Made by a program: the position numbers and the translations under genes | Shown: in pieces, positions 36,790 to 45,377 of the stretch | Layout: each line of letters begins with the position of its first letter | Numbering within the stretch: the first letter of the stretch is position 1 | Assembly (NCBI GenBank): GCA_028684915.1 | Contig: JAQUEZ010000010.1 | Span: 7,104-71,103 of the forward strand | DNA: 64,000 nt | Source of the DNA: Desulfobulbus sp. | Lineage (GTDB): Bacteria > Desulfobacterota > Desulfobulbia > Desulfobulbales > Desulfobulbaceae | Direction: 5' to 3' | The notes under the pieces: model-generated | Told to the model about the DNA's origin: nothing | Databases searched by the model: none | What the model saw: only the letters and a program-made list of their open reading frames with translations

Positions 36790-38310
36790 TTACAGGTCAA
36801 ATCCGCAATAGGACAGGTTAAAGCTTTTATTGCACAGAGGAAAATCTGAAATCCCCTGATTTCTGAGCGACATGGCCAGCCCTGTCCAATTGTGAAACGA
36901 AGGATCTTTTATTTTATAGCGCTGTACCTCCCCTTGGTCATTGGTCAGAATGGCATGAGACACCTCCCCCCGCCACCCCTCGTTCACAGTGACAACAAAA
37001 GAGTTGGCCGCCAGATGGACAGGTCGACTCTGCACCGCCTTTTCTTCCGACTCAAGGGCCTCATGCTTGGCAAGCAGCAGATTAATCAGTGACAAAGAAT
37101 GCATGATTTCTTCTCTGCGCACCCACGCACGGCTGTTGACATCACCGTCTGTCACCTGATTATTATTTGCTGGCAAATCCTCATAGCACTCAGTGGGAAA
37201 GACAACACGCGCATCATAAGCAAGCCCACAGGCCCTGCCCGCATAACCAACCAGCCCTAAATCCTCTGCCATTTCCCTGGACACCGTCCCCGTGTGTTCA
37301 AACCGGGCAGCCACCGTGTGAGCGGTGAAAAGCAGTTCACAGACATGCTCAATTTCCGGCGTAATTTCGGCGAGCTTCCCTCGGAGCAATTGCCGCTGCT
37401 CCTCACCCATGATATGGGCCACCCCGCCGGGACGAACAAGCCCCTTGCCAAAACGGTTACCACACAAGATCTGGAGCAGATTCAAAAATTCGCCGCGAAT
37501 TCTGCCGAAATAGGACGCAGGAGGATTAAAGGCGACATCACCACTCAATGCTCCGAGATCACCTATGTGATTGGCCAACCGCTCCAGTTCCAGAGCAACG
37601 CAACGGGTAATGCTCGCCCCGGGAGGGACCTGAATTCCAGCAAGCCCTTCTATAGCTTGACACAGACAGAGATTATGCCCAATAGCCGTATCGCCTGCGA
37701 TAGCCTCACAGATAATGGGCAGTCGCTTCATAGGCAGAGTGGAAAGCATTTTTTCAACTCCCCTATGCTGGTATCCTAGTTGGATTTCGAGATGCAGCAC
37801 CTCTTCACCGGCGCATTGGAAACGAAAATGTCCGGGCTCAATGATTCCCGCATGCACAGGCCCGACCCCCACCTCATGGATAGCCTCACCCAGGACCTGA
37901 AAATACGTGTAATTTCCTGGTATATCGACGCTGTAATCATTACCGAAAACATCCTCATTTCCGGTGCAGTTCGGATGATAGCGGACCATCTTCAACCAGG
38001 GGTGGCCATCGGGCCGAATGCCATACTGCTCGGCAATCTCCCGTTCAAACATGTGAAATTTTTCACTCACCTGGCCCGTGAGCGACTGAAACATGTCCCC
38101 GACCGTCGTGCTGATCGCGTACAATTCGTTCTTCCTAAGCACTGCCAGTAGGTAGTTTTTCCCCTCTTCCGCATAGGCAAAAAACTGGACGACATGGCCG
38201 TCATTCTTCACAAAAGACGAGAGTGCAGAATAAAATTCCTCAAACGGCACCCGCGGAATTGAGGCCCGCGGTATGGCCTGACCGTTTGTAATCTTGAACA
38301 GGTTATCCAT
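36790..38310 (-). CDS. ehrL: EhrL: NuoCD/HyfG-like large subunit lacking all Ni-Fe cysteines
   Basis: The 506-residue protein fuses a NuoC-like domain (about 1-130; MFEREIAEQYGIRPDGHPWL) to a NuoD/hydrogenase-large-subunit-like domain (GPVHAGIIEPGHFRF, QLGYQHRGVEKML). At the first nickel motif, where hydrogenases have RxCGxCxxxH, it reads EAIAGDTAIGH; at the second, where they have DPCxxC, it reads DPSFHN. All four Ni ligands are therefore gone, so it cannot be a [NiFe] hydrogenase. This is the mark of energy-converting hydrogenase-related (Ehr) complexes. The ATG at 38310 overlaps the preceding gene's stop by eight bases and follows GGTGG. Confidence 0.92.
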   Translation of the reverse strand: MDNLFKITNGQAIPRASIPRVPFEEFYSALSSFVKNDGHVVQFFAYAEEGKNYLLAVLRKNELYAISTTVGDMFQSLTGQVSEKFHMFEREIAEQYGIRPDGHPWLKMVRYHPNCTGNEDVFGNDYSVDIPGNYTYFQVLGEAIHEVGVGPVHAGIIEPGHFRFQCAGEEVLHLEIQLGYQHRGVEKMLSTLPMKRLPIICEAIAGDTAIGHNLCLCQAIEGLAGIQVPPGASITRCVALELERLANHIGDLGALSGDVAFNPPASYFGRIRGEFLNLLQILCGNRFGKGLVRPGGVAHIMGEEQRQLLRGKLAEITPEIEHVCELLFTAHTVAARFEHTGTVSREMAEDLGLVGYAGRACGLAYDARVVFPTECYEDLPANNNQVTDGDVNSRAWVRREEIMHSLSLINLLLAKHEALESEEKAVQSRPVHLAANSFVVTVNEGWRGEVSHAILTNDQGEVQRYKIKDPSFHNWTGLAMSLRNQGISDFPLCNKSFNLSYCGFDL

Positions 38311-39727
38311 GTATGCCACCGATTGCTTGAATTGAGTCAATAATGATCAGATAAAGAGATTCCGGCATCCAGACACAGAGAACAACGGAAGCCAGCAGCA
38401 AGGCATAGGCAGGCACAAGCCGGAGAAAGGTCTCGCGACCACTAACGCTTCCCGATGCGTCATTAAACGACATCCCCATGACCACTCGCCCTGCCCCCGC
38501 GACCACCAGCATAAGCGCAGCGATAAAAAGCGCGACACTCACATACCAGTGCCCTTTGACAGCCGCGACAATGATCATAAATTCGCTGACAAACAAACCA
38601 AAAGGAGGCAAACCAGCGATGCCAACAAATCCACAGATAAAGGAAACAAAAGTCTTTGGCATATGACGGATGAGCCCGTTCACCTTGCGAACTTGCTTGG
38701 TGCCAAATGCCATAAGAATATTACCAGCAGACAAAAACAGGGATGATTTAATCAGCGAATGGTGAATCAGGTGAATAAATGCGCCATAGAGCCCCAAACC
38801 ACCGATCCCGACACCAAAGGCAATGATCCCCATATTCTCGATACTTGAATAAGCAAGCATACGTTTATAATCCGACTGGCCAAAGATAAACACCCCGCCA
38901 ACAATCATCGAAACCAATCCGAAAACCACGAGCATATTTCCGGAAAAGCTGCCCAAGCCAGCGTTCACCATGAGCACATGGGCTTTATAAATGCCGAGGA
39001 AAGCGCAGTTGAGCAGAGCTCCAGAAAGAAGCGCAGAGGCAGGACTTGGCGCTTCACTGTGCGCATCCGGAAGCCACGTATGCATGGGAGCCAACCCCAT
39101 TTTGGTACCAAAACCGACAACAATAAAGAGAAACCCAATCTTGAGCCAGACCGGATTCAGCTTTGTGGCGAGTGCATTTAACATGACAAAAGAAAGCGGC
39201 TGAGAGGTTTCAACCACATCGAGCGCCAAGGTCACGAAAAAGCTGCCAAGCAGAGCCAACGCAATACCCACCGAGCAAATAAGGACATATTTCCAAGTTG
39301 CTTCAAGGGCTTTCCTGGATCGATGAATATAGATAAGCGGAGCACTGACAAGCGTCGTTGCTTCAATAGCAATCCAGAGAACAATGGGATGCTCGGCAAC
39401 AGTCACCATGGACATGGTTCCCAGAAAAAAGAGCATGCAACCGGTAAAGACACGCTCCTTTGCGATGCCCGTCTCTTTCATGTACGAAAAGGAATACAGG
39501 GAGATACAGATAAAAATAAAAGAAGTTACCATAAGAATGAGTAACCCTTCAGGCGAGGCGGAAAAAAATTTCTTGTAGAGCGGGCTCAAACGACCGATCC
39601 ACCCCATCACGGCGAGCACAAAATGTCCGATCGCCGTACAGACCAGCAAAGCTCTGCCTAACTGCGCAGGCAGAAGAAAGGCAACAATACCCGCGGCAAA
39701 GGGAAGTAAAAATATTGACTCAAGCAT
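38303..39727 (-). CDS. ehrD: EhrD: HyfF/NuoL-like membrane antiporter subunit
   Basis: The 474-residue polytopic protein belongs to the Mrp/NuoL/HyfF family that couples redox energy to ion movement. It shows LWIAIEATTLVSAPLIYIHR (the conserved Glu in helix 5), GFGTKMGLAPMHTWLPDAHS (the Lys-containing broken helix), LAYSSIENMGIIAFGVGIG and HLIHHSLIKSSLFLSAG. The last gene bases overlap the large subunit's start. Whether protons or sodium are moved cannot be told. Confidence 0.9.
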   Translation of the reverse strand: MLESIFLLPFAAGIVAFLLPAQLGRALLVCTAIGHFVLAVMGWIGRLSPLYKKFFSASPEGLLILMVTSFIFICISLYSFSYMKETGIAKERVFTGCMLFFLGTMSMVTVAEHPIVLWIAIEATTLVSAPLIYIHRSRKALEATWKYVLICSVGIALALLGSFFVTLALDVVETSQPLSFVMLNALATKLNPVWLKIGFLFIVVGFGTKMGLAPMHTWLPDAHSEAPSPASALLSGALLNCAFLGIYKAHVLMVNAGLGSFSGNMLVVFGLVSMIVGGVFIFGQSDYKRMLAYSSIENMGIIAFGVGIGGLGLYGAFIHLIHHSLIKSSLFLSAGNILMAFGTKQVRKVNGLIRHMPKTFVSFICGFVGIAGLPPFGLFVSEFMIIVAAVKGHWYVSVALFIAALMLVVAGAGRVVMGMSFNDASGSVSGRETFLRLVPAYALLLASVVLCVWMPESLYLIIIDSIQAIGGIHG

Positions 39728-39731
39728 ATTC

Positions 39732-40382
39732 TCAATCCTTTAATTGGCCCAATAAAGTCGTGTCGACATCGTCAAAGGCGTGGTTGATATTGTTGAGGAT
39801 GATACCCATGACCATGACGCCAACAAGCAGGTCCAGCAGTACCCCAAATTCGACGATATACATATTCTGATGCTGACTCAGAGCATTACCTATCAGATAG
39901 ATACCGTTTTCAAGCATAAGGTAGCCAATAACCTGGGTAATGGCCTTTTTTCTAGCCAACATGAGAAAGAGGCCGGATGCCATGGTGGTGACGGCGCAAA
40001 TCAGGATCATCCCACGCCCCTCGCCTAAGGGCGGCTGCAGGGAGTTGGCCATAAATACTGCGGCAAGCAAAATTCCCAACCCTGCAAGAATGGAAGCGTG
40101 ATAGCCGACAAAGGGTTCGATTTCCCGTTTTATACTGACCAGCCTTACCGCCTTGTACAGCAGCACAGGGATAAGAACGCCCTTAACGACTACCATGACC
40201 AGATAAAATGCAACCGACCCCAGGGTCAACACCTCGTGTCCCTTTAAAAACAATGGGGTCAAGGAAACCAACACTCCCTGCAAGACCATAATGCGTACCA
40301 GAGCCATGAGCCTTGTCGAGCCAAGGGAGAGTAAAACCGTAAGTAAAATAAGGACGAGAATGACTTCCAAAATATTTATCAT
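39732..40382 (-). CDS. ehrC: EhrC: HyfE-like membrane subunit
   Basis: A 216-residue protein with about seven membrane segments, homologous to hydrogenase-4 component E, an NuoK-like subunit with an enlarged amino end. Hallmarks are AITQVIGYLMLENGIYLIG with its buried Glu, and GVLLDLLVGVMVMGIILN. It starts four bases inside the preceding gene's stop (ATGA-type overlap) and ends four bases before ehrD. Confidence 0.88.
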   Translation of the reverse strand: MINILEVILVLILLTVLLSLGSTRLMALVRIMVLQGVLVSLTPLFLKGHEVLTLGSVAFYLVMVVVKGVLIPVLLYKAVRLVSIKREIEPFVGYHASILAGLGILLAAVFMANSLQPPLGEGRGMILICAVTTMASGLFLMLARKKAITQVIGYLMLENGIYLIGNALSQHQNMYIVEFGVLLDLLVGVMVMGIILNNINHAFDDVDTTLLGQLKD

Positions 40383-41296
40383 TGCAACACCCCCATGGTG
40401 AGTATGACGGCAAAAAAGACCAGTGAGAATGAGGTAAGAATAAACTTGGGCACAAGATCCATTTTAAACCGTGCCATGATCGACTCAACGATACCCACCG
40501 CCACATAGACAAGCGCCAAAAAGACAAAGAAGAAAAGTATATTGAGCAGACTGAAGGGGGCAGTAAAAGGACAGATCAGCTGAATGACAAATGCAGCGTA
40601 AAAGAACATTTTATAGAAGGCGCCAAGTTCTATCAGTGCCAGATCCGGTCCGCTGTGGTCCAAAATCATGACCTCATGAATCATGGTCAACTCCAGATGC
40701 GTGGCAGGATCGTCCACCGGGACCCGTGAGTTTTCCGTGAGCAACACCATAAACAAGGCAACAACGACCAGTACGATCAAGGATCCGGAAACACCGGCAA
40801 GGGTAATAACGGAATCTCCATGAAAATAATCGTTAAAGCTAAGTGAGCCGCTCAAACGGTAAAAGAGAATCAGGATTGCAAAGAGGGCAAGTTCAGCAAG
40901 GGTTGAAAAAAATACTTCCCTGGCTGCCCCCATACCTTCAAACGGCGAGGCCGTATCCAAAGCTGCAATCACAGTAAAAAATCGTCCAATCCCCATAACA
41001 TACAAGACAAGGACAACATCTCCTGTAAAAGAAAACAAGGAAGCGTTGCCTGCAAAGGGGAAGAAGAACAAGGGAAAAATGGATGCGGCAAAGGAGACAA
41101 CGGGCCCCAGTTTAAAAACAAGACTAGAACTCGTGCTATAAACCGATCCTTTCTGCACCAGTTTGATCAGGGTATAATATTTAATCAGCAGCGGAGGACC
41201 TTTCTTTCCGGCAAAAAAAGCTTTTACCTTCAAAATTATTCCTAAATATAAAGGCGCTGCAATCAACACCAGGATAAGCGATACAAAGGATGCCAT
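40379..41296 (-). CDS. ehrB: EhrB: HyfC/NuoH-like membrane subunit
   Basis: The 305-residue membrane protein of the NuoH/HyfC/EchB family should connect the soluble arm to the antiporter-like subunits. Segments include PLLIKYYTLIKLVQKGSVYS, FEGMGAAREVFFSTLAELAL (the conserved acidic helix), ENSRVPVDDPATHLELTMIHEVMILDHSGPD-type loop (VPVDDPATHLELTMIHEV is the clearest part), and eight predicted helices. Confidence 0.92.
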   Translation of the reverse strand: MASFVSLILVLIAAPLYLGIILKVKAFFAGKKGPPLLIKYYTLIKLVQKGSVYSTSSSLVFKLGPVVSFAASIFPLFFFPFAGNASLFSFTGDVVLVLYVMGIGRFFTVIAALDTASPFEGMGAAREVFFSTLAELALFAILILFYRLSGSLSFNDYFHGDSVITLAGVSGSLIVLVVVALFMVLLTENSRVPVDDPATHLELTMIHEVMILDHSGPDLALIELGAFYKMFFYAAFVIQLICPFTAPFSLLNILFFFVFLALVYVAVGIVESIMARFKMDLVPKFILTSFSLVFFAVILTMGVLQ

Positions 41297-41326
41297 GATA
41301 AACCTCTTATTGTTTCTCCGGGCTCC

Positions 41327-43282
41327 TTAAATACACAGGAGACCGACCAATATAGCGATGATGATATAGCCGATGTAAAGCTGAATATGACCATGTTGAA
41401 TCCAGCGGAGCTTACCCAGCAAAAACTGTAAAGGCCCAACGACACCTTCATTCAATGCCTGCTCAGCGATGTCATCCACATGAGTCTCATATGTGGGAGG
41501 GGAGGGAAAAATCCGCTTGATGCCGGTATACTGTGTGTGCAACCGCACCATTGGCCGGAAAAACTCCACAATGGACATGCCATAGGACGTACCCGTGTAT
41601 TGAATACGAACAGTGGGCTGGGTAAAGCCACAACCCCAGGTCGGCCCACTCTGCACATCCTTGCCACGGTACAAAAATTTTCTCACCACAAGCAGGACAA
41701 GAAAAACGGCGAAAAAGATCCGTGCACCTAAAGCCATTTTTCCGGTAACCAAAAGTAACTGTGTACTCTCCGCTCCGGCCAGTAGATGCAAAGATTCAAA
41801 ACCCACGAAGGCGGTTCGCACAAAGGGTTCCGGACAGAGTCCGATAACAAGACAGGCCGCGGCAAGGAGGAGCAAGGGAAAGGTCATTGTCCATCCGGCT
41901 TCCTGCGTCATGGCTACGCTCTTCGTGCGGGGTTCCCCTAAAAAGACGATACCCACAACCCTGGAAAAGCAAGCGGCCGCAAGTCCTCCGATAAGCGCCA
42001 GCGCGAGGATCGCCAACATGGCAAACAGATAAAGAGACCCGCTTAAGCGCAAACCGTAGAATGCACCGATATAAATGAGGAACTCACTCACAAAACCATT
42101 AAAAGGCGGCAGCCCTGAAATGGAGACCGAGCCAGTTAAAAAACTCTTACCGGTAAGCGGCATCCGTTTTATCAGACCTCCAAGACGATCAATCTGCCGG
42201 GTCCCGGCCTGTTTTGCGACAGCACCGGCCCCGAGAAAGAGCAGCGACTTAAACAAAGAGTGATTGAGCACGTGCAGCAAACCGCCAGTGAACCCAAAGA
42301 TGGCCATAGCTGCATTTTCCTGCGCAGCCCCTATCATGCCCACGCCAAAACCGATGAGAATGATTCCGATATTCTCCACGCTACTATAGGCAAGTATTTT
42401 TTTAAGATCACGCTTACCCAGTGCGTAAACAACACCAAACACACCGGAAACGATGCCAATACTCAAGACGATCTGCCCAGCTACGGGAGAAGCGATATCC
42501 AAAAAACCATAGAATCGGGCGATACCGTAGATACCCATTTTGATCATCACCCCAGACATGACAGCCGAGGTATTACTGGGAGCAGCAGGATGGGCATAGG
42601 GGAGCCAGATATGAATGGGAAAGACACCCGCTTTAGAGCCAAACCCCACCAAGACTAAACAAAACATGAGCAGTTTGGTGGATTCAGGCAGGGAGCTTAA
42701 GGATGCAAAGGAAAAAGATTGAGTGTATGCGTAACCGACCCCCATACCGAAAAAAATACAGAGGGCACCCAACTGGGTGAAAAGCAGATAAATATACCCG
42801 GCACGTCGCGTGGCTTCCTTTTCGTATTCATGAAGAACAAGAAAAAAGGAAGAAAGAGACATAACCTCCCAGGCAAGGGCAAAACTGATCATATTCCCGG
42901 CAACGACCACCAGTGCCATGGAAACAATAAGCAGGTTGAACAAAAACAAATGAACCCCCGTGCGCAGGTGTTCTTCTTTTTTATCCATGTAATGAAACAC
43001 ATAGAGCACAGCGAGAGGGCAAACGCAGAAGATGGGAATTAGAAAAAATGCGGAAAGTGCATCCAGGGAAAACCTGAGTTGAAACATATGCAACCAGTCT
43101 ATCGTGAACGTAGACTCCGGCGGAAGTTGCGAAAGAGGCCACAGACTATACAACCCGATGGCACAACCTATTATTGTCAGTGCAACATAACAGGATTTCA
43201 TCGGCACAAAGAAGCGGTGGCCCAACAAAGGGAGTATTCCTGCAGCAAATAAAATAGTTAGCGAAAGAAAAAGCGTTTCCAT
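41327..43282 (-). CDS. ehrA: EhrA: HyfB/NuoL-like membrane antiporter subunit
   Basis: A 651-residue membrane protein, the larger antiporter-like subunit, homologous to HyfB. Its core has SFALAWEVMSLSSFFLVLHE (Glu of helix 5), GFGSKAGVFPIHIWLPYAHP (Lys helix), ILAYSSVENIGIILIGFGVG and LNHSLFKSLLFLGAG. The carboxy extension has the HyfB-type soluble loop (TWGCGFTQPTVRIQYTGTSY). It is the first Ehr gene; a weak GC-N10-GG element upstream (near 43322-43336) could be a sigma-54 promoter but is not convincing. The next gene starts 31 bases on. Confidence 0.92.
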   Translation of the reverse strand: METLFLSLTILFAAGILPLLGHRFFVPMKSCYVALTIIGCAIGLYSLWPLSQLPPESTFTIDWLHMFQLRFSLDALSAFFLIPIFCVCPLAVLYVFHYMDKKEEHLRTGVHLFLFNLLIVSMALVVVAGNMISFALAWEVMSLSSFFLVLHEYEKEATRRAGYIYLLFTQLGALCIFFGMGVGYAYTQSFSFASLSSLPESTKLLMFCLVLVGFGSKAGVFPIHIWLPYAHPAAPSNTSAVMSGVMIKMGIYGIARFYGFLDIASPVAGQIVLSIGIVSGVFGVVYALGKRDLKKILAYSSVENIGIILIGFGVGMIGAAQENAAMAIFGFTGGLLHVLNHSLFKSLLFLGAGAVAKQAGTRQIDRLGGLIKRMPLTGKSFLTGSVSISGLPPFNGFVSEFLIYIGAFYGLRLSGSLYLFAMLAILALALIGGLAAACFSRVVGIVFLGEPRTKSVAMTQEAGWTMTFPLLLLAAACLVIGLCPEPFVRTAFVGFESLHLLAGAESTQLLLVTGKMALGARIFFAVFLVLLVVRKFLYRGKDVQSGPTWGCGFTQPTVRIQYTGTSYGMSIVEFFRPMVRLHTQYTGIKRIFPSPPTYETHVDDIAEQALNEGVVGPLQFLLGKLRWIQHGHIQLYIGYIIIAILVGLLCI

Positions 43283-43545
43283 CGATCCTCTTTATACGGT
43301 TTGAGTTACTTCAATATTGCTGCAGCTTTCAGCCCGAGTACATCAAATCGATCAAAAGTTTAAGAACCGGGCAAGCTGCCTGCTAATCAACTGTCTCATG
43401 TCATCATATAAAACCATCCCCCCTCATGCTCAGCATCGCTATGCTTTACATACACAAAACATTATACTACTTATAAATATTCTACATTCAACAATATTTT
43501 ACATTTAATCAACGGATAAAAATCACAATACATACATACTCATAC

Positions 43546-43836
43546 TCAATGACCACTGAGCACAGGGTGTCTATACTCAGAAGACAAATGCTTATCTATC
43601 TCGCTCCCAAATTCAAATATCACGCCATACCATGTCCAGTCATCAATACAATACCCAGGCAAGGATATTTCCTCCGCATCATATGATTTTGCGATCATAT
43701 ACTCCAACCATTGGCTTGCCTCTCCCAACGTTTTAAACGGGCCAACAAAGACAAGTTCTTTATGCTGCCCGAAGGTTTTTTCGATGTATTCTTCTGACAT
43801 TTCGAGATGTTGGGTAATCCCTGCGTAAGATTTCAT
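43546..43836 (-). CDS. Small unknown protein, homologous to the product at 44338
   Basis: A 96-residue soluble protein; no known family is recognised. ATG at 43836 follows AGGAGAG at seven bases, which is better than the frame start at 43914. It aligns along its length with the 44338-44577 product: both have a GITQ near the start, a central L-V-x-x-GPF segment, an Ala...Trp-Leu pair, an acidic linker and an aromatic end (here SYAGITQHLE, LVFVGPFKTLGEASQWLEYM, DDWTWYGVIFEFG). It lies 263 bases upstream of ehrA in the same direction. A loose -24/-12-like element (TGGCAGGTCATCAGC) lies at 43885-43899. Confidence 0.65.
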   Translation of the reverse strand: MKSYAGITQHLEMSEEYIEKTFGQHKELVFVGPFKTLGEASQWLEYMIAKSYDAEEISLPGYCIDDWTWYGVIFEFGSEIDKHLSSEYRHPVLSGH

Positions 43837-44337
43837 CACTTCTCTCCTGTAGAAAGGGTCGAACAAAGAGCATGGATCCGTGGCGCTGATGACCTGCCAT
43901 GCGTCAGTCGCCACGAGATCACTGATTTATCAAGCGGAAATCCTTCGGCCCAACCAACTATCCTGCCGCAGCCTTCCCATGGTTTCAAAAAAATTAAATC
44001 ATTTAGTTCTTACTACTTATCGACAAACACATAAAAACGGGTTTTGCAGATGGGATGGCCTTTTAAAAGTCTCAATCCGAAAAAATACGCTTCACACAAT
44101 CAGGATTTCGCTTACAAATCAACACAGTTCTCAATGACCATTTCATAAACAGCAGATGTTCAACAGCAAACTACCAGGCGAACAACAGTATTCTACCCCT
44201 TAGTACTGCTTGAATAATTTGCTTGCTCAAGAAAATTCAAGGCATCCCAAGGACCAACGACGGCTCACTCTTGATCATGACGACCGCATACTCTGCGCAA
44301 AACCTTGCATCGTCAGATGCATTCGTAACAATCCAAC
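43837..44337. other. Intergenic region between the two small homologous genes
   Basis: About 500 bases with no gene seen. It includes the weak -24/-12-like element at 43885-43899 (minus strand) and an A/T-rich middle part. Confidence 0.5.
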
Positions 44338-44577
44338 TTAATCAGTCATTTGTTCAAAGGTAAAACCGTACCAGAGCTTATCGTCGTCCTGCCCCTGCCC
44401 TGAAGGAATTTCCTTAATGCCACTTATTTTACTTTTTATTAATTTCAGCCAGCTACAAGCATCCCTTTCCGATATAAATGGTCCCAATTCAACAAGCGTA
44501 TCTTTCCTTCCCTCATATTCTGCTAACAGTGCCTGTATCCTCTTAGGATCTTGTGTGATACCGATGACTATCCTCAC
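44338..44577 (-). CDS. Small unknown protein, homologous to the product at 43546
   Basis: A 79-residue soluble protein. The preferred start is the GTG at 44577, five bases behind AAGGGG; a GTG at 44583 is in the same frame. Shared positions with its neighbour are VIGITQDP, DTLVELGPFISERDACSWLK and DDDKLWYGFTFEQ. The strongest sigma-54-like promoter of this region (44629-44644) sits about 50 bases upstream. No domain is recognised; the conserved GPF and WYG elements suggest a compact alpha/beta fold. Confidence 0.65.
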   Translation of the reverse strand: MRIVIGITQDPKRIQALLAEYEGRKDTLVELGPFISERDACSWLKLIKSKISGIKEIPSGQGQDDDKLWYGFTFEQMTD

Positions 44578-44628
44578 ATACACCCCTTCATGTTACGATT
44601 TGTCGAAGCTGCCCCGATCCTGCAGTAA

Positions 44629-44644
44629 AGCAAGAAATACTCCA
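44629..44644 (-). promoter_or_regulatory. Candidate sigma-54 promoter of the small gene at 44338
   Basis: Read on the minus strand, TGGAGT-N5-TTGCT matches TGGCAC-N5-TTGCT at the invariant GG and GC and through the whole -12 element. Transcription would begin near 44618, giving a leader of about 40 bases. A sigma-54 activator is encoded 800 bases upstream (45378-46736). The site is judged by eye. Confidence 0.6.
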
Positions 44645-45377
44645 GACCTATCATCCTTGAAATTTTGGACAAAATTGGAGTTTCGCCACCGCGGCTCGAC
44701 CTCCAGACAAAAAAGTAGAGAATTACCACATCAATACGGCAAGATAACGACACGAATAAACACCATCGCATACAGCACATAAGCATAAGACCATCCCCCC
44801 CCTCTTTTCTGATTTCCAAGGAGAAAACATGCCTACAATGAATCGAGCGAATCCTCGTCTTCCGCCAAACCACCCCATATACTTTCCCGTAAAAAATCAT
44901 TTTATCAGTTAGTTAAGCAAGAAAGGAACGCCTCAGCCCTTGCGGCAAGGATGATGCATCTGAGCCCCTGCCGGACGCCTTGCTGACAAGGATCAAACAA
45001 GGTCAACTTTCACCCAAATTATCTGGGGCTTAAAGGCATTGGTTTTATCGTAGGCCAGTAAAGAGCACAGAGGTAGGGGCAGGATGCCCCGGATCGAATC
45101 CGGGGCGCAATTGAAACGCGCAAAAAAAATGGAGATGCCCCAATGACACACAGGGGAAACCGATCAATAAGCTGGGTGGGGAGTTTTAGAGAAGGAATGG
45201 CGCAAGGATGACAGGACAGGGGGGGGCAGATGAGCTAAGCCATCCTGATTCCAAGGAAGCAAACAGGCTCCAGCAACACGTATGTTCACTGCAAAAAGGT
45301 AGTGAAATGGGCCTGGGGCATTATGCCACGCGGAGGCAATACACCCCAACCCCAAAAAAGGGGAAGCTGGCAGCAGC
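44645..45377. other. Gene-poor region with an isolated perfect hairpin
   Basis: No convincing gene was found; frames at 44574-44900 and 45164-45355 lack support. GCCCCGGAT-CGA-ATCCGGGGC at 45088-45108 is a perfect nine-pair hairpin that looks like a tRNA T arm, but no complete tRNA surrounds it. A run of eight G residues is near 45222. Confidence 0.5.

Noticed and set aside
36790..38310. First reading of the Hyf-like cluster as a hydrogenase-4 / formate hydrogenlyase
   Set aside because: The large subunit lacks all four Ni-binding cysteines, so the hydrogenase label was dropped in favour of Ehr.
44574..44900. 108-codon minus-strand frame upstream of the small gene at 44338
   Set aside because: It overlaps the sigma-54-like promoter and the start of the small gene, and its composition (many Cys, Arg, Met) is not protein-like.
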